From: Streptomyces gardneri
GTDB taxonomy: Bacteria > Actinomycetota > Actinomycetes > Streptomycetales > Streptomycetaceae
Assembly (NCBI RefSeq): GCF_006539185.1
Contig: NZ_BJMN01000045.1
Location: forward strand, 1-64,000
Length of the DNA: 64,000 nucleotides
Direction: 5' to 3'
The notes beneath the pieces are model-generated. The model saw only the letters and a list, made by a program, of their open reading frames with translations, was not told the DNA's origin and did no database searches. Shown here piece by piece: positions 53,426 to 63,052 of the stretch; position 1 is the first letter of the stretch, and each line of letters opens with the position of its first letter. The position numbers and the translations under genes are program-made.

Positions 53426-53460
53426 GCGACCTTCCGAGGTCGCGCGTCCTTTTTGTTTTG
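53426..53460 (+). terminator. Rho-independent terminator with a T-rich tail
   Basis: A 7-bp stem GCGACCT-TCCG-AGGTCGC (53426-53443) is followed by CGTCCTTTTTGTTTTG, one of the clearest T-runs in the window. It ends the upstream unit before the BlaI-type gene. Confidence 0.85.
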
Positions 53461-53490
53461 GTTGTTGCGTTTCCTCACGTAAATGGCCGC

Positions 53491-53515
53491 TTATCAACTC
53501 TTTGCGAACTATGGT
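53491..53515 (+). promoter_or_regulatory. Probable promoter for a leaderless BlaI-type mRNA
   Basis: A -10-like TATGGT (53510-53515) ends six bases before GTG 53522, with TTATCA (53491-53496) at a possible but weak -35 position. No Shine-Dalgarno sequence precedes the GTG. The arrangement fits a transcript beginning at the start codon. Confidence 0.5.
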
Positions 53516-53521
53516 GGCACT

Positions 53522-53956
53522 GTGCCCCGTCCATTGGGAGAGCTTGAGGACGCCGTCATGACGCGCGTCTGGCAATGGAACCGTCCGGTGACCGTCCGGG
53601 AAGTTCTGGAAGACCTCCAGCAGGAACGGTCCATCGCCTACACCACCGTCATGACCGTCATGGACAATCTCCATCAGAAGGGCTGGGTGCGCCGGGAAGT
53701 CGACGGCCGTGCCTATCGATATACGGCGGTCTCCACCCGGGCCGCTTACTCGGCCGCGCTGATGAACGAGGCCTGGGCCCAGAGCGACAACCCGGCCGCC
53801 GCCCTCGTCGCCTTCTTCGGCATGATGTCGCAGGACCAGCGCGAGGCGCTGAACGACGCCATCCGTATCGTCCAGCGTGACAACCCGGTTCCCGCCCCGC
53901 CCGAAGAGGCCGTGGTCGACAAGGGTGCCGAGGGATCCGAGGCCGGGGAGCGATAG
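53522..53956 (+). CDS. BlaI/MecI/CopY-family transcriptional regulator
   Basis: The 144-residue protein has the winged helix of the family: PRPLGELEDAVMTRVWQWNRPVTVREVLEDL, SIAYTTVMTVMDNLHQKGWV and RREVDGRAYRY. Relatives repress beta-lactamase or stress genes and are relieved by proteolysis. No BlaR partner is adjacent. GTG 53522 is chosen because homologues start VPRPLGELED; the earlier ATG 53483 would add residues and lacks a ribosome site. The next gene (GNAT) starts 10 bases after its stop. Confidence 0.9.
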   Translation: MPRPLGELEDAVMTRVWQWNRPVTVREVLEDLQQERSIAYTTVMTVMDNLHQKGWVRREVDGRAYRYTAVSTRAAYSAALMNEAWAQSDNPAAALVAFFGMMSQDQREALNDAIRIVQRDNPVPAPPEEAVVDKGAEGSEAGER

Positions 53957-53966
53957 CGTCCCCCCC

Positions 53967-54512
53967 ATGTCGCCGTCTGCTTCTCCGGCCGCTTCAGCGG
54001 CCTCCGCCAAAGCCGTCACCGTACGCAGGGCCCGCACCAGTGATGTGGCCGCGGTCCGCCGTCTCGTCGATCCTTTCGTCCAGCGCGGCATCCTTCTCGA
54101 CAAGGCGACCGTGACTCTTTACGAGTCCATCCAGGAGTTCTGGGTCGCGGAACGCGACGAGGACGCCACGGTCGTCGGTTGCGGCGCTCTGCACGTGATG
54201 TGGGAAGACCTCGCGGAAGTCCGCACACTCGCCGTCGATCCCGACTTCAAGGGCGTCGGCGTCGGACATCAGGTGCTGGACAAGTTGTTGCACACCGCCC
54301 GATGGCTCGGGGTGCGGCGGGTATTCTGCCTGACCTTCGAAGTCGACTTCTTCGCGAAGCACGGCTTCGTCGAGATCGGTGAGACCCCGGTCGACGGAGA
54401 TGTCTACAGCGAGCTCCTCCGTTCCTATGACGAGGGCGTCGCCGAGTTCCTCGGTCTCGAACGAGTGAAGCCGAACACCTTGGGCAACAGCCGCATGCTT
54501 CTGCACCTGTGA
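53967..54512 (+). CDS. argA: Amino-acid N-acetyltransferase (N-acetylglutamate synthase type)
   Basis: The 181-residue GNAT protein contains TVRRARTSDVAAVRRLVDPF, the acetyl-CoA loop VDPDFKGVGVGHQVLDKLL, and FCLTFEVDFFAKHGFVEIGE. This short single-domain form is the actinobacterial N-acetylglutamate synthase type that starts arginine synthesis. The name comes from resemblance; no other arg gene is near. GGGGAG precedes ATG 53967. It probably shares the BlaI transcript. Confidence 0.87.
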   Translation: MSPSASPAASAASAKAVTVRRARTSDVAAVRRLVDPFVQRGILLDKATVTLYESIQEFWVAERDEDATVVGCGALHVMWEDLAEVRTLAVDPDFKGVGVGHQVLDKLLHTARWLGVRRVFCLTFEVDFFAKHGFVEIGETPVDGDVYSELLRSYDEGVAEFLGLERVKPNTLGNSRMLLHL

Positions 54513-54668
54513 CCCGGAACCCCGCGGCGATCCCGAACCGGATCCCTATGTCCGAATCGCGCACGTTTCCCGTGCCGTCGGGGTTCTGAACCTCTCCCAG
54601 GGGTTTGTGTTTTTCCGGGAAAAGCGGTTTCCTTTCCGCGTACTGCATTTTCGATGAAAGGAAATCCG

Positions 54669-55001
54669 GTGGCACAGAAGGTTCAGGTCCTTCTTGTCGA
54701 CGACCTCGACGGCGTCGAGGCGGACGAGACGGTGACGTTCGCGCTGGACGGCAAGACCTACGAGATCGACCTCACCACCGCCAACGCGGAAAAGCTCCGC
54801 GGCCTGCTCGAGCCGTACACCGCGGGCGGTCGTCGTACCGGTGGCCGCACCACCGGCGGGCGTGGCAAGGGTCGCGTCGCGGCCGGCAGCCCCGACACGG
54901 CGAAGATTCGCGCGTGGGCCAAGGAGAACGGCTACGACGTGAACGACCGCGGCCGTGTGCCCGCCACCGTCAAGGCCGCCTACGAGGACGCGAACCGCTG
55001 A
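54669..55001 (+). CDS. lsr2: Lsr2 nucleoid-associated protein
   Basis: The 110-residue protein has an N-terminal dimerisation domain (AQKVQVLLVDDLDGVEADETV), a glycine/arginine-rich linker (RRTGGRTTGGRGKGR) and the AT-hook-like C-terminal domain with KIRAWAKENGYDVNDRGRVP. It binds AT-rich DNA and silences acquired and specialised genes. GTG 54669 is preceded by AAAGGAAATCC. Its 3' end overlaps the convergent SCO3374-like gene by 22 bases. Confidence 0.96.
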   Translation: MAQKVQVLLVDDLDGVEADETVTFALDGKTYEIDLTTANAEKLRGLLEPYTAGGRRTGGRTTGGRGKGRVAAGSPDTAKIRAWAKENGYDVNDRGRVPATVKAAYEDANR

Positions 55002-55576
55002 GGCGACAGCTGCTGAGGTGCCGGGCCACCGGTCCGGACGCTCAGCAGCCGCGCCCGGTGGCACTCAGCGGCGGCGGCGGCCACGAGACGCACCAGGCAG
55101 GGGGCGTCCGCACCGCCCCAGGGTGCGGACCGCAGGGCCGGAAGCGAGGACTCGACCTCGCGCCCCGGCACGGGCGCCCGCAGCCAGACCGCGGCACCCG
55201 GCGCGCCGGAACCGCCCCGCCCCGGGGGAAGGGGCGCGGTCATCCGGCCGTCGGTGCCCAGGATCGCGAGATCCAGTGAGATCCCGCCCCACTCGAGCCA
55301 GTCGAGCAGCCCCGGGACCTCCTCGGCGCTCCCCGCGGCCACGAGCAGCCGCATCCGGCGCCCCATCAGGGCCACCGGACCCGTCCCCGCGCCCATCCGG
55401 CGCAGGACGCCACGACCGGCCGTGGCGGGCAGCTCCAGGACGTCGAAACGCAGCCCCGTGACCAGCTGCACCGGGGGGCCTGGCACCGCGGCCCAGCCGA
55501 GCTCGTGCTCGTACCACCGCGCCAGACCGCCGTCGCTGTCGAGCGGTGAGCGGGGAGGCGGGACGGTGAAGGCCAT
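54980..55576 (-). CDS. SCO3374-family hypothetical protein
   Basis: The 198-residue protein (MAFTVPPPRSPLDSDGGLARWYEHELGWA) has conserved blocks VPGPPVQLVTGLRFDVLELPA, MRLLVAAGSAEEVPGLLDWLEWGG and CLVRLVAAAAAECHRARLL. I know it as the unnamed gene between lsr2 and clpC in Streptomyces; its fold recalls an N-terminal primase/polymerase-like domain, though no catalytic residues are evident. Function is unknown. It is convergent with lsr2 and divergent from clpC. Confidence 0.75.
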   Translation of the reverse strand: MAFTVPPPRSPLDSDGGLARWYEHELGWAAVPGPPVQLVTGLRFDVLELPATAGRGVLRRMGAGTGPVALMGRRMRLLVAAGSAEEVPGLLDWLEWGGISLDLAILGTDGRMTAPLPPGRGGSGAPGAAVWLRAPVPGREVESSLPALRSAPWGGADAPCLVRLVAAAAAECHRARLLSVRTGGPAPQQLSPQRFASS

Positions 55577-55737
55577 ACCCGGCGCAACTCCCGCCGAGCC
55601 CTCTTGGTTACGCCCCCGGCATGCCCGGGACCCGTTCCGGACAGGTTCCGGACTCACCCCTGGTGACGGACGGTCCCCTTCCGGATGCGCAAGGTGTCCG
55701 TGATGAGGCGTACGGACGCATTCGGCAGCGCAAGGTT

Positions 55738-55751
55738 GTTCGCTGGTAGCG
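55738..55751 (+). promoter_or_regulatory. ClgR-like box 1 upstream of clpC
   Basis: GTTCGC-TGGTA-GCG fits the Streptomyces ClgR consensus GTTCGC-N5-GCG exactly. It lies about 331 bases before the clpC start in the 505-base gap 55577-56081. ClgR is the established activator of clp and lon genes in Streptomyces. Confidence 0.75.
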
Positions 55752-55843
55752 GAGGGAACCGGGGTGTGCCGCATGGAGTGTCAGTGCTTACGGGTAAGAC
55801 ATTCCTAGTGGAGAGGGGCGACTCGCGGGCTTCGGCGTCTCAC

Positions 55844-55857
55844 GTTCGCCATCGGCG
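55844..55857 (+). promoter_or_regulatory. ClgR-like box 2 upstream of clpC
   Basis: GTTCGC-CATCG-GCG again fits the ClgR consensus. It lies about 225 bases before clpC and 45 bases upstream of the SigR-like promoter. CTTACGGGTAAG (55787-55798), a perfect short palindrome, lies between the two boxes. Confidence 0.75.
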
Positions 55858-55888
55858 TACTCAAGGCGCGGGTAACTACTTGGCCTGC

Positions 55889-55915
55889 GGGAACATCGTC
55901 TCGCACCATCGGGTT
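55889..55915 (+). promoter_or_regulatory. SigR-type (oxidative thiol stress) promoter of clpC
   Basis: GGGAAC and GTT are separated by exactly 18 bases, close to the established SigR consensus GGGAAT-N18-GTT (one mismatch). clpC is a known SigR target in S. coelicolor. The remaining gap (55577-56081) shows no convincing gene; I rejected a 93-codon frame in it. Confidence 0.7.
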
Positions 55916-56081
55916 GGAGCATTTGTCGGTTGTTCGGCGGCAGGTCTCCCCGCGGAAGAGGGGTGATCCGGACGGATGTCGGCAGTTGGAATGAGCGGTC
56001 CCCGCTTGCGGGACTAAGCTGCGGAAGGACAGGGAGGGGATCGACCCCTAACTGACTGACCGCTCTGAGGAGCGATTAACG

Positions 56082-58604
<2,523 letters not shown>

Positions 58605-58620
58605 GGCATAGCGCCTGAGC

Positions 58621-58664
58621 AAAGGGGCGGCCCCGGAACCTGATGGTTCCGGGGCCGCCCCTTT
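58621..58664 (+). terminator. Perfect 20-bp terminator hairpin after clpC
   Basis: Arms 58621-58640 and 58645-58664 are exact complements (AAAGGGGCGGCCCCGGAACC on the left) with a 4-base loop TGAT, ending in a short T-run. It lies between convergent clpC and the NACHT gene and can stop both. Confidence 0.9.
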
Positions 58665-58676
58665 TCCCGTTTCCCG

Positions 58677-61145
58677 TCACGTGTCGTTCGGCGCCCGGAG
58701 TTTCGCGTGGGGCAGCAGCGGTGCGAGGAGGGCGAGGCCGCGCTCGGTGAGCCCCGCCCTGATGTCCAGGAACGCCGGCCGCAGACCGAGCCGCACGAGT
58801 GCGGCGGCCTGCTCGTCGGTCTGGACGGTGTACTCCAGCTCGGCCTGGTCGAGTCGCCCGATGATCTCCTCGGCGTACTGATCCGTGTCGAAGCGGAACC
58901 ATGCCCAGACGAGCTGGGACTGGACCCGGAGGGACGGATGGCCGGTGAACCGGGACAGATAGGGGATGGCCGCGTCGGAGGCGACGAAGGTCGCCGTCGT
59001 CACGACCAGCCACGCGTCCTCGTCGCTCAGCCCCTCGGGGCCGGGCAGAAGGTCGAGGACCAGGTGCCCCACCGCGGCCAGCGCCCGTGCTTCGCTCACG
59101 GTGCGCGGCGGGATGACCCTGGCCGTGCGGGCCAGCAGCTCCTCGCGTATCTCCGGGGCCACCTCCGTCGCGTGTTCCAGGGCCGTCGCCGCCAGGATCA
59201 CCAGCCGTAGCCGGACCCGCCGGTCCTCGGCCGCGTCCGCCGCCGACAGCAGTTCGCGGAGGATCTCCGCGCACTCGCGCGGGCGGGCGTGGCCCACGGC
59301 CATGCGGAGGACGTCCTCCCACTGGTCGTCCGTCGCGTGCCGTACCAGGACGCCGATGTCCCAGCGGTCCACGAGGGCCTTGGCCGCCAGGTAGTCCTGG
59401 AAGGTGCGGTGGACGAACTCGACCGTGTCGGCCGTCGGCTCGCGGAGGAGGCCGCTGCGGTGGAGGAGGTGGGTGAAGACCGCGTCGGGGTCGTACGCCG
59501 AGGCCTCCTGGACCGCCGGGACGGCCTCCGTGACGATCGACTTCGCGTGGGCGCGGTCCAGCGTCGTCCGGCCGTTGAGCGTCAGCCAGTACGCGAGCCG
59601 CTGGATCAGCTGGATCTGCGGTGCCTCGTCGAGCACGAGCCCGGACGGGGCGCCCATGTCCCGCTCGCGGTCGCGGCGGGAGAGGAGCATCGACAGGGCG
59701 GCCTCGTAGAGCGCCTTGCGGCCGCGGGGAAGGAAGCCGCGCCGGTCGCGGTGCAGGGCGCAGACGAGACCGCACATCAGGGGGTTGGTGGCGAGCTCGG
59801 CGACGTGCTCGGCGGTGCGGAGGGCGTCGAGGAGCGGCTGCTCGTACGGCTCCGCCTCCGCCCCGGCCGCCCGGTGCCAGCGGCGTACGAAGGTGGTGAC
59901 CTCCGCGCCGGTCATGGGGGAGAGCGTCAGCTCGGTGAAGCCCTCGGGGGCCAGCCAGTCGTCCCGTACGGCCGTGGGGCGCGAGGTCACCAGCCAGCGG
60001 TTGCCCTCGTACGTGTCGAGGAGACCGCGGAGCCACTCGCGGGCCCGGCCGCGCTCGGCCTCGGGGATCTCGTCGATGCCGTCCACGAGGACCAGGCCCC
60101 GCCCGGCGGCCAGGACCCGGTCGGCCCAGCCCTCGGGCGCGGTGAGCGGGCAGCCGGCGGCGGAGAGGAAGCCTTCGGGGGAGGGGAGCCGCTCGCCGTG
60201 GCGGGTGAGGGCGCGCAGGGGGAGGACGAAGGGGACGCGGCCGTGGAGGTAGCCCATGCCGTCCGCCGGCTTCTCCGCCGCCGCGGAGGTCGTCAGCCAC
60301 TGGACGAGCGTCGTCTTGCCCGCGCCGGCCGGTCCCCGCAGGAGGACCTTGTCGTGGCGGGCGAGCGCGAGGTCGGCGCGAGTGACGGTCCGGTCCTGCT
60401 CCTGGGGATGGGGGCGGTCCGCCGGGTCGGCACTCCCCGTCGCCTCCAGCGACAGGTACGCCACGTCCAGCGGCCACCGGTCCGATGAGTCGTGCAGGTC
60501 GATGCCGTAGATGGTGAGGCGGCCGTGCTTCTTCGCCAGGTGGGAGAGATAGCGGCGTTCGAACTCCGTGTCCCGGCCGTCGGCGCGCGGTGTCCGGCGG
60601 ATGACCTCGTCGATCTTCGCGATGAGTTCCGTCTGGCCGCGCGTCTGCTCCACCAGGCTGCGGGCGACGAACGTGGAGCGTTGGGTGAAGAACTCCAGGA
60701 TGTGGAGGCAGGCCCACTCGGTCATCGACTCCAGGTAGAGGACCGAGTCGGTGGAGAGGCCGTCGGGGGCCGGGGCCGCCGCCCGCAGGCGCTGGGCGAG
60801 GGTGCGGTGGCCGAGACGGACGGCCTGGACATCGTCCATGTCGAGGTCGCCGAGGGCGAGGAGGGTCGTCCCCAGGGTGTGGGCGACGGCCTCGGTCTCG
60901 TCGGCGGGGAAGGGGGCCTCGCCGGGCCCGCCGGCCGAGCGCTCGACGAGGGCGGCGGCGAGCTTCCGGACGTCCTTCTCCGTGAGCGTGCGCTTCTCGC
61001 CGCGGAAGGAGACCAGGGAGGAGAGCCGCACGGCGCGGGCCCCGCCCGTGAGCCCTGCGCCCGGACCGTCGCTGACCAGCAGTTTCTTCAGAAGTGGGCT
61101 GATCGCCGCCGAGGCGAGCCGGGTGCCGATGAGTGCCGGTTCCAT
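58677..61145 (-). CDS. NACHT-domain STAND NTPase
   Basis: The 822-residue protein has an N-terminal helical region (about 1-265), a NACHT module with Walker A GPAGAGKTT (271-279) and Walker B LVLVDGIDEIP (351-361, with the acidic DGIDE), and a long helical C-terminal region of repeat-like segments (residues about 560-822). STAND NTPases are signal sensors, and bacterial NACHT proteins include phage-defence effectors. No nuclease, TIR or protease effector is obvious, so the N-terminal helices may be the effector or adaptor. ATG 61145 has AGGGGGA upstream. It is convergent with clpC. Confidence 0.9.
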   Translation of the reverse strand: MEPALIGTRLASAAISPLLKKLLVSDGPGAGLTGGARAVRLSSLVSFRGEKRTLTEKDVRKLAAALVERSAGGPGEAPFPADETEAVAHTLGTTLLALGDLDMDDVQAVRLGHRTLAQRLRAAAPAPDGLSTDSVLYLESMTEWACLHILEFFTQRSTFVARSLVEQTRGQTELIAKIDEVIRRTPRADGRDTEFERRYLSHLAKKHGRLTIYGIDLHDSSDRWPLDVAYLSLEATGSADPADRPHPQEQDRTVTRADLALARHDKVLLRGPAGAGKTTLVQWLTTSAAAEKPADGMGYLHGRVPFVLPLRALTRHGERLPSPEGFLSAAGCPLTAPEGWADRVLAAGRGLVLVDGIDEIPEAERGRAREWLRGLLDTYEGNRWLVTSRPTAVRDDWLAPEGFTELTLSPMTGAEVTTFVRRWHRAAGAEAEPYEQPLLDALRTAEHVAELATNPLMCGLVCALHRDRRGFLPRGRKALYEAALSMLLSRRDRERDMGAPSGLVLDEAPQIQLIQRLAYWLTLNGRTTLDRAHAKSIVTEAVPAVQEASAYDPDAVFTHLLHRSGLLREPTADTVEFVHRTFQDYLAAKALVDRWDIGVLVRHATDDQWEDVLRMAVGHARPRECAEILRELLSAADAAEDRRVRLRLVILAATALEHATEVAPEIREELLARTARVIPPRTVSEARALAAVGHLVLDLLPGPEGLSDEDAWLVVTTATFVASDAAIPYLSRFTGHPSLRVQSQLVWAWFRFDTDQYAEEIIGRLDQAELEYTVQTDEQAAALVRLGLRPAFLDIRAGLTERGLALLAPLLPHAKLRAPNDT

Positions 61146-61476
61146 GTCTGTCCCCCTGAAGATCCCCGAATCCGCCAGCGTAGTGCGGGACGGCCTTTCC
61201 GACGGGCTGGTTGCGTGACCCAGGTCCCATTGGCAGCCGCCGGCTGGTGACAAGGCGCACAGGCGTTTCGAGGGGTACTAACCGGAATAGTGGCGACCTT
61301 TGGTGGTGATTCGGGACGTTTAGTGATCAACCGGGGGGTCTTTGGTCCCGCAGGGTCCCGAACCGGGCGCTGCGCGGCCTTTCGGGCAGTTCCGGGCCCC
61401 CGTGGCATGCGGATAAACCGTTTCTCTTGTGGCGGTATGTCCGGTTTCAGGAGTTGAAGCCAAGGCCGTCAAGGGT

Positions 61477-61569
61477 CGATCTCCCCCGGAGATCGCTACG
61501 ACGCAATGTCGTAGATGGGGTGTTTTGGGATGGCCGGGGGTCCGGGTTACCAAGGATGAGCAAGCCCGG
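61477..61569 (+). ncRNA. Structured leader upstream of the M23 peptidase gene
   Basis: Three successive stems lie in the 5' region: CGATCTC/GAGATCG (61477-61495), CTACGAC/GTCGTAG (61496-61514, immediately adjacent), and CCGGG/CCCGG (61542-61546 with 61565-61569). I do not recognise a riboswitch class; the hallmark bases of the c-di-AMP (ydaO) riboswitch are not seen. The rest of the 476-base gap 61146-61621 has no gene; a GGTCCCGCAGGGTCCCGAACC stretch near 61343 folds weakly. Confidence 0.45.
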
Positions 61570-61621
61570 CGCAGAGCACTGTTCGCGTCGGGTCCCGTAC
61601 TTCCCGGAGGTTTTCCCCCGT

Positions 61622-62365
61622 ATGTCGAAGCGCGTCATGAACCCCGCCACCCGTACCGCCGCCGTCGCCCTCGCCGCCGCGGGTCTGGGAGCGTCGCTGG
61701 TGGCCGGAGCAGGGTCCGCCTTCGCCGCCGAGGGCAAGGCCGTCGCCCCGGTCGCCGTCACCGCCTCGGCCGCCGTCGCGGCCCAGGCCGAGACCCAGGC
61801 CCACGTGGCCGCCCAGGTGAAGGCCGCCGCCGCCAAGGCCGCAGCACAGAAGGCCGCCACCGTGAAGGCCGCCACCGTGAAGGCCGCCACCGCGAAGGCC
61901 GTCGCCGTGAAGGCCACCCCGGTGAAGGCCGCCAAGAAGGCGACCCCGTCCTGGGTCAAGCCGGTCGTCTCGTACACCCTGAGCGCCAGCTACAACCAGG
62001 GCGGCGCCATGTGGGCCCACAAGCACTCCGGTCAGGACTTCGCCGTCCCGACCGGCACCCCGGTCAAGGCCGCGGGCGCGGGCACCGTCGTGAAGGCCGG
62101 CCCGAACGGCGGCGGCGACGGCCCGGCGTACGGCAACGCGATCGTCGTCAAGCACGCCAACGGCAAGTACTCGCAGTACGCCCACCTGTCGAAGATCAAG
62201 GTCAACGTCGGCCAGAAGGTCGCCGCCGGTCAGCAGATCGCCCTCTCGGGCAACACCGGCAACTCCTCCGGCCCGCACCTGCACTTCGAGATCCGCACGA
62301 CCCCGAACTACGGCTCCTCCGTGAACCCGGCCGCCTTCCTGCGGTCCCACGGCGTGAGCATCTGA
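61622..62365 (+). CDS. Secreted M23-family peptidase (LytM type)
   Basis: The 247-residue product has a Sec signal peptide (TRTAAVALAAAGLGASLVAG, cleavage after AFA near residue 37), a Lys/Ala-rich region of VKAAT-type repeats, and an M23 domain with zinc ligands HKHSGQDFAVPTG (H..D) and GPHLHFEIR (HLH). It should cleave peptidoglycan cross-bridges outside the cell. A structured leader precedes it. ATG 61622 follows GGAGG at 11 bases. It converges on the TetR gene with 32 bases between. Confidence 0.94.
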   Translation: MSKRVMNPATRTAAVALAAAGLGASLVAGAGSAFAAEGKAVAPVAVTASAAVAAQAETQAHVAAQVKAAAAKAAAQKAATVKAATVKAATAKAVAVKATPVKAAKKATPSWVKPVVSYTLSASYNQGGAMWAHKHSGQDFAVPTGTPVKAAGAGTVVKAGPNGGGDGPAYGNAIVVKHANGKYSQYAHLSKIKVNVGQKVAAGQQIALSGNTGNSSGPHLHFEIRTTPNYGSSVNPAAFLRSHGVSI

Positions 62366-62397
62366 GTCCCGCCGCGGACTCTCCCCGGTAACTCCCG

Positions 62398-62955
62398 CTA
62401 GCCGGCCCTGTGGGCCTGGCTCAGCAGATCGAGGGCGACCTCGAGGACGGCTTCGTGCTTCTCCTCGGAGTCGCCCTCGACGTTGTCCAGGAAGAACATC
62501 CCCGCGTGCAGGGTGAAGATCGCACTCACGCACCGCACCCGGTCGATGACGGCGAAGTCCTCCTCCTGGATCAGGCCGCTCAGCTCGAGCATCCGCTCCT
62601 TGAAGGTCAGTCCGATGCTCAGCTCGCGGACGGCCGCCTGGTTCTCCTGCATGAAGCGGAACAGCGGGTAGGCGCTGAGCAGGGACGCCTGGTAGCGGCG
62701 CAGGATCTCCTCCCGCACCTCCAGCGTGCGCGGCTGCTCCCGCGCCCAGTCGATCAGCTCGTCCACGGGCCGGGTGAGGTCCTGGAAGATGCCGATGATG
62801 ATGTCTTCCTTGGTCTTGAAGTGGTAGTAGAGCGCGGCCTTGGTGACGTCGAGGTGCTCGGCGATCTCGCGCAGCGAGGTCTTCTCGTACCCCTGCGCGG
62901 CGAAGAGTTCCAGGGCCACGTCCTGGATGCGCTGGCGGGTGTTGCCTCGGGCCAT
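62398..62955 (-). CDS. TetR-family transcriptional regulator
   Basis: The 185-residue protein has the TetR helix-turn-helix (ALELFAAQGYEKTSLREIAEHLDVTKAALYYHFKTKEDI, in sections) and a C-terminal ligand domain (FRFMQENQAAVRELSIGL). It is divergent from an MFS exporter gene, with two palindromic operators in the gap. It therefore likely represses the exporter and itself until a drug binds. GGGAGAGCAGCC precedes ATG 62955. Confidence 0.95.
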   Translation of the reverse strand: MARGNTRQRIQDVALELFAAQGYEKTSLREIAEHLDVTKAALYYHFKTKEDIIIGIFQDLTRPVDELIDWAREQPRTLEVREEILRRYQASLLSAYPLFRFMQENQAAVRELSIGLTFKERMLELSGLIQEEDFAVIDRVRCVSAIFTLHAGMFFLDNVEGDSEEKHEAVLEVALDLLSQAHRAG

Positions 62956-62977
62956 GGCTGCTCTCCCACTTTTACTT

Positions 62978-63040
62978 ACTTGACGACCGGCAAGTTACGG
63001 GTCTACCGTCCCCATCCTAGTAACTAGCCGGGCGGCAAGT
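62978..63040. promoter_or_regulatory. Two TetR operators between tetR and the MFS gene
   Basis: ACTTG-N8-CAAGT (62978-62995) and ACTAG-N8-CAAGT (63023-63040) are direct copies of one inverted repeat, matching at 14 of 18 positions, and are spaced 45 bases apart, about four helical turns. The first overlaps a possible -35 TTGACG (62980-62985) for the MFS gene, with a weak TACCGT -10. The second lies 12 bases before the MFS start. Confidence 0.8.
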
Positions 63041-63052
63041 AAGGGGATGGCG

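Noticed and set aside
53483..53521. Longer start (ATG 53483) for the BlaI-type gene
   Set aside because: No ribosome site, added residues do not fit the family, and a -10 element lies directly before GTG 53522.
55685..55966. Open frame of 93 codons before clpC
   Set aside because: Codon bias and composition do not look like a Streptomyces protein, and it overlaps ClgR-like and SigR-like elements; treated as leader DNA.
61300..61621. c-di-AMP (ydaO-type) riboswitch before the M23 gene
   Set aside because: Adjacent stems are present, but the conserved bases I know for this class are not seen; listed only as an unclassified leader.
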